Part shown: in pieces, positions 26,826-34,948 of the stretch
Position numbering within the stretch: the first letter of the stretch is position 1
Layout of the letters: the number at the start of each line of letters is the position of its first letter
NCBI RefSeq assembly: GCF_030053835.1
Contig: NZ_CP125655.1
Coordinates: 3,596,001-3,660,000 of the forward strand
DNA: 64,000 nt
Source: Cellulomonas sp. ES6
GTDB lineage: Bacteria; Actinomycetota; Actinomycetes; Actinomycetales; Cellulomonadaceae
Direction of reading: 5' to 3'
Position numbers and translations under genes: made by a program
Notes under the pieces: generated by a model
What the model saw: only the letters and a program-made list of their open reading frames with translations
Database searches by the model: none
Told to the model about the DNA's origin: nothing

Positions 26826-28480
26826 CCACGACCACGACGCACGTCACGTCCCCGGTGGCGCGGCGGGGCGGGCGCACGGTGCGGATCCTGTCCGGCCTGG
26901 TGGTGCTCGGCCTGGCCGGTGGCGCCGTCGCGGTCGCGACCGCCGCGCCCGCGCCCCGGCCCTCCGCGGTGCCGCCGGCGGCCGTCGCCGTGGACGCCGG
27001 CCGGACGACGCTGGTGTGCCCCGGGCCGCTGCGGCTGCCGGACGAGGACGGCGCGGGGGACTCCGAGTTCGACCGCGTGCCGGTGGCCCCGGTCGAGTCG
27101 GTCACCGCGTTCGACGCGCAGCTGTCCGGCTCCGCGTCGCTGACCCCGCTCGGCGGCGACGCGACGGCGTTCGAGGCCGGGGCGGCGGCGCTGTCCTCCC
27201 CGCCCGCCCCCGTGGTGCTGCGGGCCGACCCCGTGGACGGGGAGCCGGCCCGCGTCGCCGGCGTGACGTCGTCGCGCGTGACCGACGGCGACCTGCGCGG
27301 GCTCGCTGCCGGGTCGTGCGCGCGCCCGGCGTCCGACCTGTGGCTGGTCGGCGGCAGCACGTCGCTGGAGAGCACCGCGGACCTCGTCGTCGTGAACCCC
27401 GGCGCCACGCCCGCCGAGGTCACCGTCGAGCTGTGGGGCCCGTCGGGTCCCGTGGACCTCGGCGCCGGCGCGACCACGCTCGTGGCTCCTGGCGAGCAGC
27501 GCGTGGTCGTGCTGCCGGGCGTCGCGGCGGAGCAGCGCCGGATCGCGGTGCACCTGTCCGCCGCGGGCGGCCAGGTCTCGGCCTACCTCCAGGACTCGCT
27601 GCTCGACGGGTTCACGCCCCGGGGCACCGACCTCGTGACGCCCGGCGCCCCGCCCGCGACGACGCAGCTCGTCCCGGGCATCCGGGTCCCGGCCGCCGAC
27701 GTCGACGACCCCGAGGCCGGGGCGCTGCGCGTGCTCGCGCCGGGTGACGGCGGCGCGACCGCCGCCGTGCGCCTGCTGGGCCCGGACGGGGACGTCGTCC
27801 TGCCCGGAGCCGAGCGGCTCGAGCTCACCGCGGGGGAGGTCACCGACGTGTCGCTCGGCGGGCTCCCCGCCGGGACGTACACCGCCGTGGTCGAGGCGGA
27901 CGCCCCGGTCGTGGCGTCGGCCGCGCTGGCCCGCGAGGGCGACGCCGGCGAGCTCGACGACCAGCCGCGCCTCGAGCGGGCCTGGAGCGCGTCGACGCCG
28001 GCCGGCGGCGGTCTGGTGGCCGTCCCCGCGGGGGCCGACGGCTACCTGACGCTCGGCGCGGTGCCGACGGGGGACGCCGTCGGCTCGGGCGACGGCCCCG
28101 CGCCGAGCGCCTCCGCCGCGCCGAGCCCGGAGCCGACCCAGGGCCAGCGCCCCGACCCCGACGCGGAGGAGGACGCCCCGGCGGGCCCGGTCACGACGGT
28201 GACGCTGCGCGCGCACCGCGCCGACGGGGAGGTGGCGGACCAGGACGTCGAGGTGCCGGTGGGCTCGACGGTCTCCGTCCCGGTCGCGGACCTCGCGGAC
28301 GACGTCGTCGGCGTGGAGGTGCTGCCCGCGGACGACCCCGCCGCGGACGTCGCCTGGGCCCTGGTCGCGATGGTGGAGCGCGGCGACGGGAACCTGCTGT
28401 CGGTCGTCTCCCCGCTCACCGACTCCGAGTCGGTGACGCAGGCGCAGGTGCGCGAGGGCCGCCGCGTCGGCCTGGACTGA
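26822..28480 (+). CDS. DUF5719-family membrane-anchored extracytoplasmic protein
   Basis: The 552-residue protein has one N-terminal helix (GLVVLGLAGGAVAVATAA, residues ~29-46) and a large outside region. Repeated beta-type segments occur, such as VVNPGATPAEVTVELWG and VRLLGPDGDVVLPG. An Asp/Pro/Ser-rich break lies near 420-455. This matches DUF5719, commonly found right after the large GT2 protein. ATGA overlap with the upstream gene means the two are translationally coupled and probably work together. The function is unknown; it could be a partner or lid of the glycosyltransferase. Confidence 0.8.
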   Translation: MTTTTTHVTSPVARRGGRTVRILSGLVVLGLAGGAVAVATAAPAPRPSAVPPAAVAVDAGRTTLVCPGPLRLPDEDGAGDSEFDRVPVAPVESVTAFDAQLSGSASLTPLGGDATAFEAGAAALSSPPAPVVLRADPVDGEPARVAGVTSSRVTDGDLRGLAAGSCARPASDLWLVGGSTSLESTADLVVVNPGATPAEVTVELWGPSGPVDLGAGATTLVAPGEQRVVVLPGVAAEQRRIAVHLSAAGGQVSAYLQDSLLDGFTPRGTDLVTPGAPPATTQLVPGIRVPAADVDDPEAGALRVLAPGDGGATAAVRLLGPDGDVVLPGAERLELTAGEVTDVSLGGLPAGTYTAVVEADAPVVASAALAREGDAGELDDQPRLERAWSASTPAGGGLVAVPAGADGYLTLGAVPTGDAVGSGDGPAPSASAAPSPEPTQGQRPDPDAEEDAPAGPVTTVTLRAHRADGEVADQDVEVPVGSTVSVPVADLADDVVGVEVLPADDPAADVAWALVAMVERGDGNLLSVVSPLTDSESVTQAQVREGRRVGLD

Positions 28481-28516
28481 ACCGCCGGACCCGACCGCCC
28501 CGGGACCGCCGCCTGC

Positions 28517-29422
28517 TCAGCGGGCCGCGCGCAGCTCCAGCGCCTCGCGCAGGCGCAGCCCGGCCGAGACGGCGACCCGCACCGGCCAGTGGTACCACCG
28601 GGAGTAGCGCCGGTGCAGGTAGCGCTCGGCGGACCGGTGGTGCGCGGAGATCATCGCCGCCGGCCGGGCCTTCCACGACACGCCGCCCACGTGCGTGACG
28701 CGCGCCGACGGCACGTAGAGGTTGGCCCACCCGGCCAGCGCGAGGCGCTCGCCGAGGTCGACGTCCTCGAAGAACATGAAGTAGTCCTCGTCGAACCCTC
28801 CGACGGCCTCGAACGCCTCGCGGCGCAGCAGCAGGCACGCGCCGGACAGCCACCCGGCCACGCGCTCGGCGCCGACCGTCTCCTGGCGCCGCTGGTACGC
28901 GCGCGTCCAGGGGTTGCCCGGCCAGACCTTGCCCAGCACCGCGTGACCGGCGCCCTGGGTCAGCGACGGCAGCTCGCGCGCCGAGGGGTACACGCTGCCG
29001 TCCTCGTTGAGCAGCGCGGGGCCGAACGCACCGGCGCCGGGGTGCCGGCCGGCGGCCTCGAGCAGCCGGTCGAGCGACCCGGGCTCCCACACGACGTCGG
29101 GGTTCGCGACCACGAGCCAGGGCTGGTGGGCGCCGCGCGCGCCGGCGTTCGCGCCGCCGCCGTAGCCGAGGTTCGCCCCGGGGCGCAGGACGCGCCCGCC
29201 CGCCGCCGCGGCGACCCGGTCGGCGACCTCCGGGTCGGTGCCGTTGTCCACGAGCACCAGCTCGACGTCCGCGGTCGTCGCGTCGGCCAGCGAGCGCGTG
29301 AAGGCGGTGAGCTCGTCGCCGGGGTGGAACACCACCGACACCACGCGGACGGCCGGGCGGTCGGGGCCGTCGCCGGCACCGGGGTCGTGGGGCGGGCGGG
29401 GGTCCGGTGCGGGGGTCGTCAT
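28517..29422 (-). CDS. wbbL: GT2 rhamnosyltransferase, WbbL-like
   Basis: The 301-residue GT2 enzyme has VVSVVFHPGDEL at the N-terminus, VLVDNGTD, PGANLGYGGGANAG and VANPDVVWEPG (the DxD equivalent). GWLSGACLLLRREAFEAVGGFDEDYFMFFEDVDLG is a split acceptor region typical of rhamnosyltransferases. WbbL adds rhamnose to decaprenyl-PP-GlcNAc at the linker between peptidoglycan and arabinogalactan in mycobacteria. Here rmlCD and whiB2-like neighbours support rhamnose use, but the acceptor in this organism is not proven. It converges with the DUF5719 gene. Confidence 0.82.
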   Translation of the reverse strand: MTTPAPDPRPPHDPGAGDGPDRPAVRVVSVVFHPGDELTAFTRSLADATTADVELVLVDNGTDPEVADRVAAAAGGRVLRPGANLGYGGGANAGARGAHQPWLVVANPDVVWEPGSLDRLLEAAGRHPGAGAFGPALLNEDGSVYPSARELPSLTQGAGHAVLGKVWPGNPWTRAYQRRQETVGAERVAGWLSGACLLLRREAFEAVGGFDEDYFMFFEDVDLGERLALAGWANLYVPSARVTHVGGVSWKARPAAMISAHHRSAERYLHRRYSRWYHWPVRVAVSAGLRLREALELRAAR

Positions 29423-29434
29423 GGCCGGCTCAGG

Positions 29435-29914
29435 CTACCGCCCGTCCCCGAGACCGGGGTCCACCTCGTCGGGGGAGCGGCCCAGCAGGTGCGCCACCTG
29501 CTCCACGACCACCTCGTGCGTGAGCTCGCCGAGCTCGTCCGCGTCGGCGGCGCGCGACTCGACCGGCCGCCGGTACACGACGATCCGCGGCGGCAGGCCC
29601 GGCTGCGCGGGGAACGACCGGCCCAGCGGCACGCCGCCGGACTCCCAGGGCGCCGGGTTCGACGGCGGCACGTCCTCGACGGCGAACTCCACGCCGTCGA
29701 GCTCCTTGCCCCAGCGGACCTCGAGGCGCTCCACCGAGTCGAGCACGAGGTCGTCGAACCGCTCGGCGCGGGTGCGGTGGGCGGGGAGCGTCGAGGGCAG
29801 CAGCGGCCCCCGCAGGCCGCGGCCGCGGCGGTCGCGCCGGCGCACCGGGCCGGCGCCGCCCGACGGTCCGGCCGGGTCGCCCGGGGCCGCGGGGACGAAC
29901 CGTGTCGGTGCCAT
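29435..29914 (-). CDS. Metallopeptidase-family protein (Rv3259-like, zincin fold)
   Basis: The 159-residue protein has a basic disordered N-terminus (RRRDRRGRG), then the conserved core RFDDLVLDSVERLEVRWGKEL and VEFAVEDVPPSNP. RIVVYRRPVE and the C-terminal THEVVVEQVAHLLG followed by DPDEVDP-like SPDEVDP complete the family. The position of the usual HExxH zinc motif reads HEVVVEQVAH, so classical metal binding may be changed. It is divergent from the DUF3499 gene, as in other actinobacteria. Weak ribosome site at the ATG. Function unknown. Confidence 0.75.
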   Translation of the reverse strand: MAPTRFVPAAPGDPAGPSGGAGPVRRRDRRGRGLRGPLLPSTLPAHRTRAERFDDLVLDSVERLEVRWGKELDGVEFAVEDVPPSNPAPWESGGVPLGRSFPAQPGLPPRIVVYRRPVESRAADADELGELTHEVVVEQVAHLLGRSPDEVDPGLGDGR

Positions 29915-29974
29915 CCCGGCACTGTATCCGGGTGAGAACGCGGGTCGCGCCTGCGTCCCGGGCGCGGGCGGCGG

Positions 29975-29980
29975 TACGGT
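29975..29980 (+). promoter_or_regulatory. Leaderless promoter -10 (TACGGT) of the DUF3499 gene
   Basis: TACGGT is followed by seven bases and then the GTG start at 29988, the spacing expected when the message starts at the start codon. There is no Shine-Dalgarno sequence. Confidence 0.6.
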
Positions 29981-29987
29981 CTACCCC

Positions 29988-30368
29988 GTGAGACCCGTCC
30001 GCCAGTGCACCCGCACCGCGTGCGGTCGTCCGGCGGTCGCCACCCTGACGTACGTGTACGCCGACTCGACGGCCGTGCTCGGACCTCTCGCCACGCTGGC
30101 GGAGCCGCACTCCTACGACCTGTGCGCCGAGCACGCGTCGCGCCTGACGGCACCGCGCGGCTGGGAGGTCGTCCGGCTGACGCCGGAGTTCGTCGAGACG
30201 GGCCCGAGCCACGACGACCTGCTGGCGCTCGCGGACGCCGTGCGGGAGGCCGGGCGCCCCGCCCCGCAGCCCGCGGTGGCCGCGGCGGACGGGCTGCCGT
30301 CCCCGGCCGGGCCGGAGCCGGGCCGCCGCCGGGGGCACCTGCGGGTGCTGCGCGGCGAGGAGGACTGA
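29988..30368 (+). CDS. DUF3499-family protein (Rv3258c-like)
   Basis: The 126-residue protein opens with RPVRQCTRTACGRPAVATLTY, the family hallmark; YADSTAVLGPLATLAEPH and YDLCAEHASRLTAPRGWEVVRL follow. Cys7, Cys12, Cys46 and His49 could form a zinc site. The C-terminal 40 residues are Pro/Ala-rich and variable. It is conserved beside whiB2 and manB across actinobacteria; the function is unknown. The GTG start is set by the leaderless promoter and by family alignment. Confidence 0.88.
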   Translation: MRPVRQCTRTACGRPAVATLTYVYADSTAVLGPLATLAEPHSYDLCAEHASRLTAPRGWEVVRLTPEFVETGPSHDDLLALADAVREAGRPAPQPAVAAADGLPSPAGPEPGRRRGHLRVLRGEED

Positions 30369-30373
30369 CGGTC

Positions 30374-30667
30374 GTGCCGGCAGCCGGGGGCGGTGGCGCG
30401 GGACGGCGTCCGGGCCGGCGCGCCCGGGCGACGGACACGCCGCTCGGCTCGCTGAGCCACGCCGCCGCGGAGCACGCCCCGGGCACCGGCTCCTGCGAGG
30501 TCTGCGCGTCGACCCGCCTGACCCGGCTGCACCTGACGCTCGCGGACGGCACCGACGTCACGTTCGTGTCCTGCCACGACTGCGAGCACCGCGCGTGGTT
30601 CCCGCTCGACGGCGACGGCACGTCCCTGTCCCGCGAGGACGTGGTGCGCCGCTCGGCGCGCGACTGA
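30374..30667 (+). CDS. Small zinc-ribbon-like hypothetical protein
   Basis: The 97-residue frame starts five bases after the DUF3499 stop and uses AGGAGG inside the upstream gene's end. An Arg/Gly-rich N-terminus is followed by CEVC (Cys41, Cys44) and SCHDCEHRAWF (Cys67, Cys70), a four-cysteine zinc ribbon with a short beta hairpin between. The position between DUF3499 and manB is shared in part with other actinobacteria, but I do not recognise a named family. It is likely translated as a pair with DUF3499. Confidence 0.65.
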   Translation: MPAAGGGGAGRRPGRRARATDTPLGSLSHAAAEHAPGTGSCEVCASTRLTRLHLTLADGTDVTFVSCHDCEHRAWFPLDGDGTSLSREDVVRRSARD

Positions 30668-30726
30668 CCGCCCGGCGCGGCGTGGACGACGGCCTCAGGG
30701 TCGTGGGACGGCAGGCGGCGATGGGA

Positions 30727-30732
30727 TAGCGT
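30727..30732 (+). promoter_or_regulatory. Leaderless promoter -10 (TAGCGT) of manB
   Basis: TAGCGT is followed by GACCGTC and then GTG at 30740, so transcription should start at the start codon. An upstream in-frame GTG (30731) overlaps the -10 and would not be transcribed from here. Confidence 0.6.
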
Positions 30733-30739
30733 GACCGTC

Positions 30740-32197
30740 GTGCCCGAGACGCCCGCGCTGCCTGACCTGACCGGCCTCATCAAGGCCTACGACGTGCGGG
30801 GCACGGTCCCCGACCAGCTGAACGCCGACGTGGCGCGCGCCATCGGCGCGGCGTTCGCCGAGGTCGTCGTGCTGCCCGAGGTGCGCGAGGGCGCCCGGCC
30901 CCGCGTGGTGGTCGGCAACGACATGCGCCCGTCGGGGCCCGAGCTGGTCGGCGCGTTCGCCGACGGCCTCGCGGGCCGCGGCGTCGACGTGGTCCGCATC
31001 GGCCTGTGCTCGACGGACGGCCTGTACTTCGCCTCCGGCCGGCTGGACGTCCCCGGTGCCATGTTCACCGCGAGCCACAACCCGGCGGAGTACAACGGCA
31101 TCAAGCTCTGCCGGGCGGGCGCGCGTCCCGTCGGCCAGGACACGGGCCTCGCGGCCGTGCGGGACCTCGCGGCCCGGTACCTGCGCGACGGCGTCCCGGC
31201 CGACGCCGGGCAGCGCGGCGAGGTCACCGAGCAGGACCTCCTCGCCGACTACGCGGCGTTCCTGCGCGGCCTGGTCGACCTGTCGGGCATCCGGCCGCTG
31301 AAGGTCGTGGTGGACGCCGGCAACGGCATGGGCGGCTTCACGGCCCCCGCGGTGCTCGGCACCGGCGCGGGCCTGCCGGAGCTGCCGCTCGAGGTCGTGC
31401 CGCTGTACTTCGAGCTGGACGGGACGTTCCCCAACCACGAGGCGAACCCGCTGGAGCCGGAGAACCTGCGCGACCTGCAGAAGGCCGTCGTCGAGCACGG
31501 CGCGGACATCGGCCTGGCGTTCGACGGCGACGCCGACCGCTGCTTCGTCGTCGACGAGAACGGCGACCCGGTCAGCCCGTCGGCGATCACGGCGCTCGTG
31601 GGCCTGCGCGAGATCGAGCGGGAGAAGGCCGAGGGCCGCACGCCCACGGTGATCCACAACCTCATCACGTCGATGGTGGTCCCGGACCTGGTGACGGCCG
31701 CCGGCGCGAAGGCCGTCCGCACCCGGGTCGGCCACTCGTTCATCAAGGCGCAGATGGCCGAGTCGCAGGCGGTGTTCGGCGGCGAGCACTCCGCGCACTA
31801 CTACTTCCGTGACTTCTTCTTCGCGGACACCGGCATGCTGGCGGCGCTACACGTCCTCGCGGCGCTGGGCGGCCAGCCGCACCCGCTGTCGGCGCTCGCC
31901 GAGCAGTACCAGCCCTACAGTGCGTCCGGGGAGATCAACTCCCGGGTGGCCGACGTCGCCGCCGCCCGCGCCCGCGTGGTCGAGGCGTACGTGACGCAGC
32001 AGGGCGCCGGGCCGGTCACGGTCGACGAGCTCGACGGCCTGACGGTCTCGCACTGGGACGGCCAGCCGCAGTGGTGGTTCAACCTGCGCGCGTCGAACAC
32101 CGAGCCGCTGCTGCGGCTCAACGTCGAGGCGGCGGACGAGGACGTCATGGAGAAGGTGCGCGACGACGTGCTCGCTCTGGTCCGGCAGGAGGGCTGA
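30740..32197 (+). CDS. manB: Phosphomannomutase/phosphoglucomutase
   Basis: The 485-residue alpha-D-phosphohexomutase interconverts mannose-6- and mannose-1-phosphate, joining ManA to GDP-mannose synthesis. The active-site serine loop TASHNP has Ser112, the metal loop DGDADR starts at Asp262, and GEHSAHYYF provides the sugar-binding loop. The phosphate-binding end RASNTEPLLRLNVEA is present. Start GTG 30740 is chosen from the leaderless promoter; 30731 would add three residues. Followed three bases later by the Trm112 gene. Confidence 0.93.
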   Translation: MPETPALPDLTGLIKAYDVRGTVPDQLNADVARAIGAAFAEVVVLPEVREGARPRVVVGNDMRPSGPELVGAFADGLAGRGVDVVRIGLCSTDGLYFASGRLDVPGAMFTASHNPAEYNGIKLCRAGARPVGQDTGLAAVRDLAARYLRDGVPADAGQRGEVTEQDLLADYAAFLRGLVDLSGIRPLKVVVDAGNGMGGFTAPAVLGTGAGLPELPLEVVPLYFELDGTFPNHEANPLEPENLRDLQKAVVEHGADIGLAFDGDADRCFVVDENGDPVSPSAITALVGLREIEREKAEGRTPTVIHNLITSMVVPDLVTAAGAKAVRTRVGHSFIKAQMAESQAVFGGEHSAHYYFRDFFFADTGMLAALHVLAALGGQPHPLSALAEQYQPYSASGEINSRVADVAAARARVVEAYVTQQGAGPVTVDELDGLTVSHWDGQPQWWFNLRASNTEPLLRLNVEAADEDVMEKVRDDVLALVRQEG

Positions 32198-32200
32198 GAC

Positions 32201-32395
32201 GTGGCGGACACGACCGGCCTGGCGCCCTGGGTGCGCGAGCTGCTGCGCTGCCCGGTGACGGGCGCGACGCTCGTCGACGGCGTCGGCCCCGGAGGCGAGC
32301 CCGAGCTCGTCTCGACCGACCCGGACCGGCCGCTGGCGTACCCGGTGCGCGACGGCATCCCCGTCCTCCTCGCCGACGAGGCCCGCGCGGTCTAG
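32201..32395 (+). CDS. Trm112-family small protein
   Basis: The 64-residue protein has the family ends LLRCPVTGATL and PLAYPVRDGIPVLLADEAR. The usual CPxC is reduced to CPVT, so zinc binding through this site is doubtful, as in many actinobacterial members. Trm112 proteins activate methyltransferases in eukaryotes; the bacterial role is unclear. It is translated right after manB and its stop overlaps the -10 of the next gene. Confidence 0.8.
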   Translation: MADTTGLAPWVRELLRCPVTGATLVDGVGPGGEPELVSTDPDRPLAYPVRDGIPVLLADEARAV

Positions 32396-32398
32396 CAT
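32393..32398 (+). promoter_or_regulatory. -10 element TAGCAT for the cation transporter
   Basis: TAGCAT overlaps the Trm112 stop codon and lies 71 bases before the next ATG, giving that gene a separate promoter. Confidence 0.45.
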
Positions 32399-32469
32399 CT
32401 CCGCTCGGGCCCCCGCGCAGGTCGGCCCCGGGGGACGGTGGTCGCCCGACCACCAGCGGGAGGACCGGC

Positions 32470-33396
32470 ATGGCGCACGGCGGCGGGAACAGGGCGATCA
32501 TCGCGGCGCTGTCCGCGAACCTCGGGATCGCGGTGACGAAGTTCGTCGCGTTCCTGCTCACCTCGTCCAGCTCGATGCTCGCGGAGTCGGTGCACTCCCT
32601 GGCCGACTCCGGCAACCAGCTGCTGCTCCTGCTGGGCGGCCGGCGGGCCCGGCGGGCCGCGGACGAGGAGCACCCGTTCGGCTACGGGCGCGAGCGCTAC
32701 ATGTACGCGTTCATCGTCGCGATCGTGCTGTTCAGCCTCGGTGGCCTGTTCGCGCTGTACGAGGCGTGGCACAAGTTCGCGGAGCCGCACCCGATCGAGT
32801 CGTGGCAGTGGGTGCCGATCGTCGTGCTGCTGGCCGCGATCGGCATGGAGGGCTTCTCGTTCCGCACCGCCATCCGCGAGGCGAACCACACCCGCGGGAA
32901 GCAGGGCTGGGTGTCGTACATCCGCACGGCGAAGGCGCCGGAGCTGCCGGTGGTGCTGCTGGAGGACTTCGGCGCGCTGATCGGCCTGGTGCTCGCGCTG
33001 TTCGGCGTGTCGATGACGCTGGTCACCGACGACGGGCGCTGGGACGCCGTCGGGTCGGCGGCGATCGGCGTGCTGCTGGTCGTCATCGCGGTGGTGCTGG
33101 CCGTCGAGACGAAGAGCCTGCTGCTCGGCGAGTCCGCGTCCCGCCGCGACGTCGAGGCGATCCGGGGCGCCCTGGTGGGAGCCGGCGTGCCGTCGGTCAT
33201 CCACCTGCGGACCCTGCACCTGGGCCCGGAGGAGCTGCTGGTCGCGGCGAAGATCGAGGTCGACGCCACCGACTCCGCGGCGGACGTCGCGACGGCGATC
33301 GACGCGGCCGAGCAGCGCGTGCGGTCGGCGGTGCCGATCGCCCGGGTCATCTACCTGGAGCCGGACCTGCGCCACGCCACGGCTCCCGCTCCCTGA
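32470..33396 (+). CDS. Cation diffusion facilitator family transporter
   Basis: The 308-residue CDF protein has helix 1 after a short N-terminus and HSLADSGNQLLLLLG, where the His-x3-Asp of helix 2 is the metal site. HPFGYGRERYMYAF marks the loop before helix 3, and three more helices follow. EDFGALIGLVLALFG gives the second acidic site. The last 70 residues form the cytoplasmic metal-sensing domain (VPSVIHLRTLHLGPEELLVAAKIEV). It probably exports a divalent metal such as zinc or manganese by proton antiport. GGAGG precedes the ATG. Confidence 0.88.
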   Translation: MAHGGGNRAIIAALSANLGIAVTKFVAFLLTSSSSMLAESVHSLADSGNQLLLLLGGRRARRAADEEHPFGYGRERYMYAFIVAIVLFSLGGLFALYEAWHKFAEPHPIESWQWVPIVVLLAAIGMEGFSFRTAIREANHTRGKQGWVSYIRTAKAPELPVVLLEDFGALIGLVLALFGVSMTLVTDDGRWDAVGSAAIGVLLVVIAVVLAVETKSLLLGESASRRDVEAIRGALVGAGVPSVIHLRTLHLGPEELLVAAKIEVDATDSAADVATAIDAAEQRVRSAVPIARVIYLEPDLRHATAPAP

Positions 33397-33448
33397 CCGC
33401 CCCCGCCTCGGGCCACCGGCACGGCCCGCCCGCTCCTCCCAGGAGGAG

Positions 33449-33507
33449 GCGATCGGATCCGTCCGACCGGACACGCCCGGCGTGTCGGTGCGAACGGATC
33501 CGATCGC
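33449..33507. terminator. Convergent terminator with 14-bp perfect arms
   Basis: Arms 33449-33462 and 33494-33507 are perfect inverted copies (GCGATCGGATCCGT and complement). The 31-base loop contains a second hairpin (gacacgc/gcgtgtc). It lies between the convergent transporter genes and should work in both directions. Confidence 0.75.
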
Positions 33508-33541
33508 AGGGGGCAGGGGGCAGGGGGCAGGGGGCGGGGGG
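33507..33541. repeat. Tandem CAGGGGG heptamer repeat (G-rich tract)
   Basis: Four perfect copies of CAGGGGG (33507-33534) are followed by CGGGGGG. Five runs of five or six guanines on the plus strand could form a quadruplex. The tract abuts the terminator hairpin and ends seven bases before the stop of the MFS gene. Confidence 0.8.
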
Positions 33542-33548
33542 ACGGAGG

Positions 33549-34811
33549 TCAGCGCACGCGGCGGATCGCGAGGATGAGGCCCGCGCCGACGAGGGCCAGG
33601 ACGGCCGCGGCCGGGAACATCGCCTGGTAGCCCACCGCCGAGATGGCGGCCGCGGCGACGATCGGCCCGACGATCTGCCCGCCGGTGTTCGCGAGGTTCA
33701 GCACGCCGAGGTCCTTGGCGGCGGTCTCCTGGTCGGGCAGCACCTCGACGTTGAGCGCCTGGTCGACCGCGTTGAACGCGCCCATGCCGATGCCGGCGAC
33801 CACGGCGTAGACGAGCATCGTCCACGGGCTGGGGGAGACGGCGGGCACCAGCACGCCGATCGCGACGAGGACGCCGGCGACGACCACGGGCAGCTTGCGG
33901 CGCCCGAGCCGGTCGGAGACCGGGCCCGAGACCGCGGACATCACCAGGGCCGTGACCATGAGGATCGTCGCGATGGAGGAGATGTACCCGGCGGTGGTGC
34001 CCTCGCCGAGCGCCATGTAGTCGGTGAGGATGTACAGCTGGTAGCCGGAGACCGCGAACGTCGCGGAGATGATCGCGAACTTCCCGAACAGCGCCAGGTA
34101 GTAGTCCCGGCAGTCGCGCCGCGGCAGGCTGAACGAGTCGAGCAGCATGTCCCGGCTCACGCGGCGGCGGGGGAGGTCCCGGCTGGACGGCTCGCGCATG
34201 ATGAGCGCGGCGACGGGGCCGGACAGCAGCGTGAGGCCCGCGAGCACCGCGAAGCCCGCGCCGATGCCGCCGAGGAACTGCGCGCCGATGATCTGGCCGC
34301 CGTACAGCCCGGCGGAGTAGCCGAAGGCGTACACCGACGAGATGGTGCCGCGGTGCCGCGGGGCGATCCGGTCGGAGATCACCGCGATCAGCGGGGCCAC
34401 GATGGCGTTGAGGAACACCTGGTACACCGCCCAGGCGACCAGCAGGGCGCCCACCGAGGACGCGCGCCCGACCACGAGCAGCATCGCGGCGGAGCCGACC
34501 GAGCCGGCGAGCAGCCACGGCGTGCGCCGGCCCCACCGGGAGCGGGTCAGGTCGGAGAACGCGCCGATGACGATGTTGGCGAGCGTCGCGACGATCATCG
34601 CGACGGTGGCGAGCAGCGCCACGACGGAGGTCTTGTCGTCCGGCGCGATCTCCGCGATGCGCGCGGGGAGCAGGACGGCGTTGACCCCCAGGTAGGGGCC
34701 GAGCCAGAGGAAGCACCCGAGCGCCAGCGCGATGCCGAGGCGCACGGGCACGCGGGTCTGCTGCTCGTCGGTGGGGGCGGCCGCGTCGGCGGCCGGGAGG
34801 GTGGTGGGCAT
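33549..34811 (-). CDS. MFS sugar transporter
   Basis: The 420-residue protein has twelve helices and MFS motifs (DLTRSRWGRRTPWLL after helix 2; SDRLGRRKLPVV after helix 8). It resembles glycoside-pentoside-hexuronide-type and Actinobacterial disaccharide transporters. It lies downstream of the GH3 gene and shares its direction, so it likely brings in the glycoside that the GH3 enzyme cleaves. ATG with GAGG seven bases upstream. A hairpin before it may lower its level. Confidence 0.82.
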   Translation of the reverse strand: MPTTLPAADAAAPTDEQQTRVPVRLGIALALGCFLWLGPYLGVNAVLLPARIAEIAPDDKTSVVALLATVAMIVATLANIVIGAFSDLTRSRWGRRTPWLLAGSVGSAAMLLVVGRASSVGALLVAWAVYQVFLNAIVAPLIAVISDRIAPRHRGTISSVYAFGYSAGLYGGQIIGAQFLGGIGAGFAVLAGLTLLSGPVAALIMREPSSRDLPRRRVSRDMLLDSFSLPRRDCRDYYLALFGKFAIISATFAVSGYQLYILTDYMALGEGTTAGYISSIATILMVTALVMSAVSGPVSDRLGRRKLPVVVAGVLVAIGVLVPAVSPSPWTMLVYAVVAGIGMGAFNAVDQALNVEVLPDQETAAKDLGVLNLANTGGQIVGPIVAAAAISAVGYQAMFPAAAVLALVGAGLILAIRRVR

Positions 34812-34898
34812 GGGTCGTCCTCGTCGTCGAGAAGAGCGGGGGATGGTGCCGGTCGGGTGGTGCGGGCCGGCCCGCGCGGTGGCAGGGGTCGGCCGGGT

Positions 34899-34932
34899 CC
34901 GGACCGGCGCGGCCGGGGCCGCACCGGTCCGG
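34899..34932 (-). terminator. Hairpin between GH3 and MFS genes
   Basis: A 15-base stem with one mismatch (34899-34913 and 34918-34932) and a four-base loop lies 17 bases past the GH3 stop. It may end or attenuate transcription before the transporter. Confidence 0.65.
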
Positions 34933-34948
34933 TGCCGGGTGGGGGACG

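Noticed and set aside
33507..33541. CAGGGGG array as a CRISPR or assembly error
   Set aside because: Units are seven bases without spacers, so not CRISPR. An assembly error cannot be excluded, but the array is short enough to read through.
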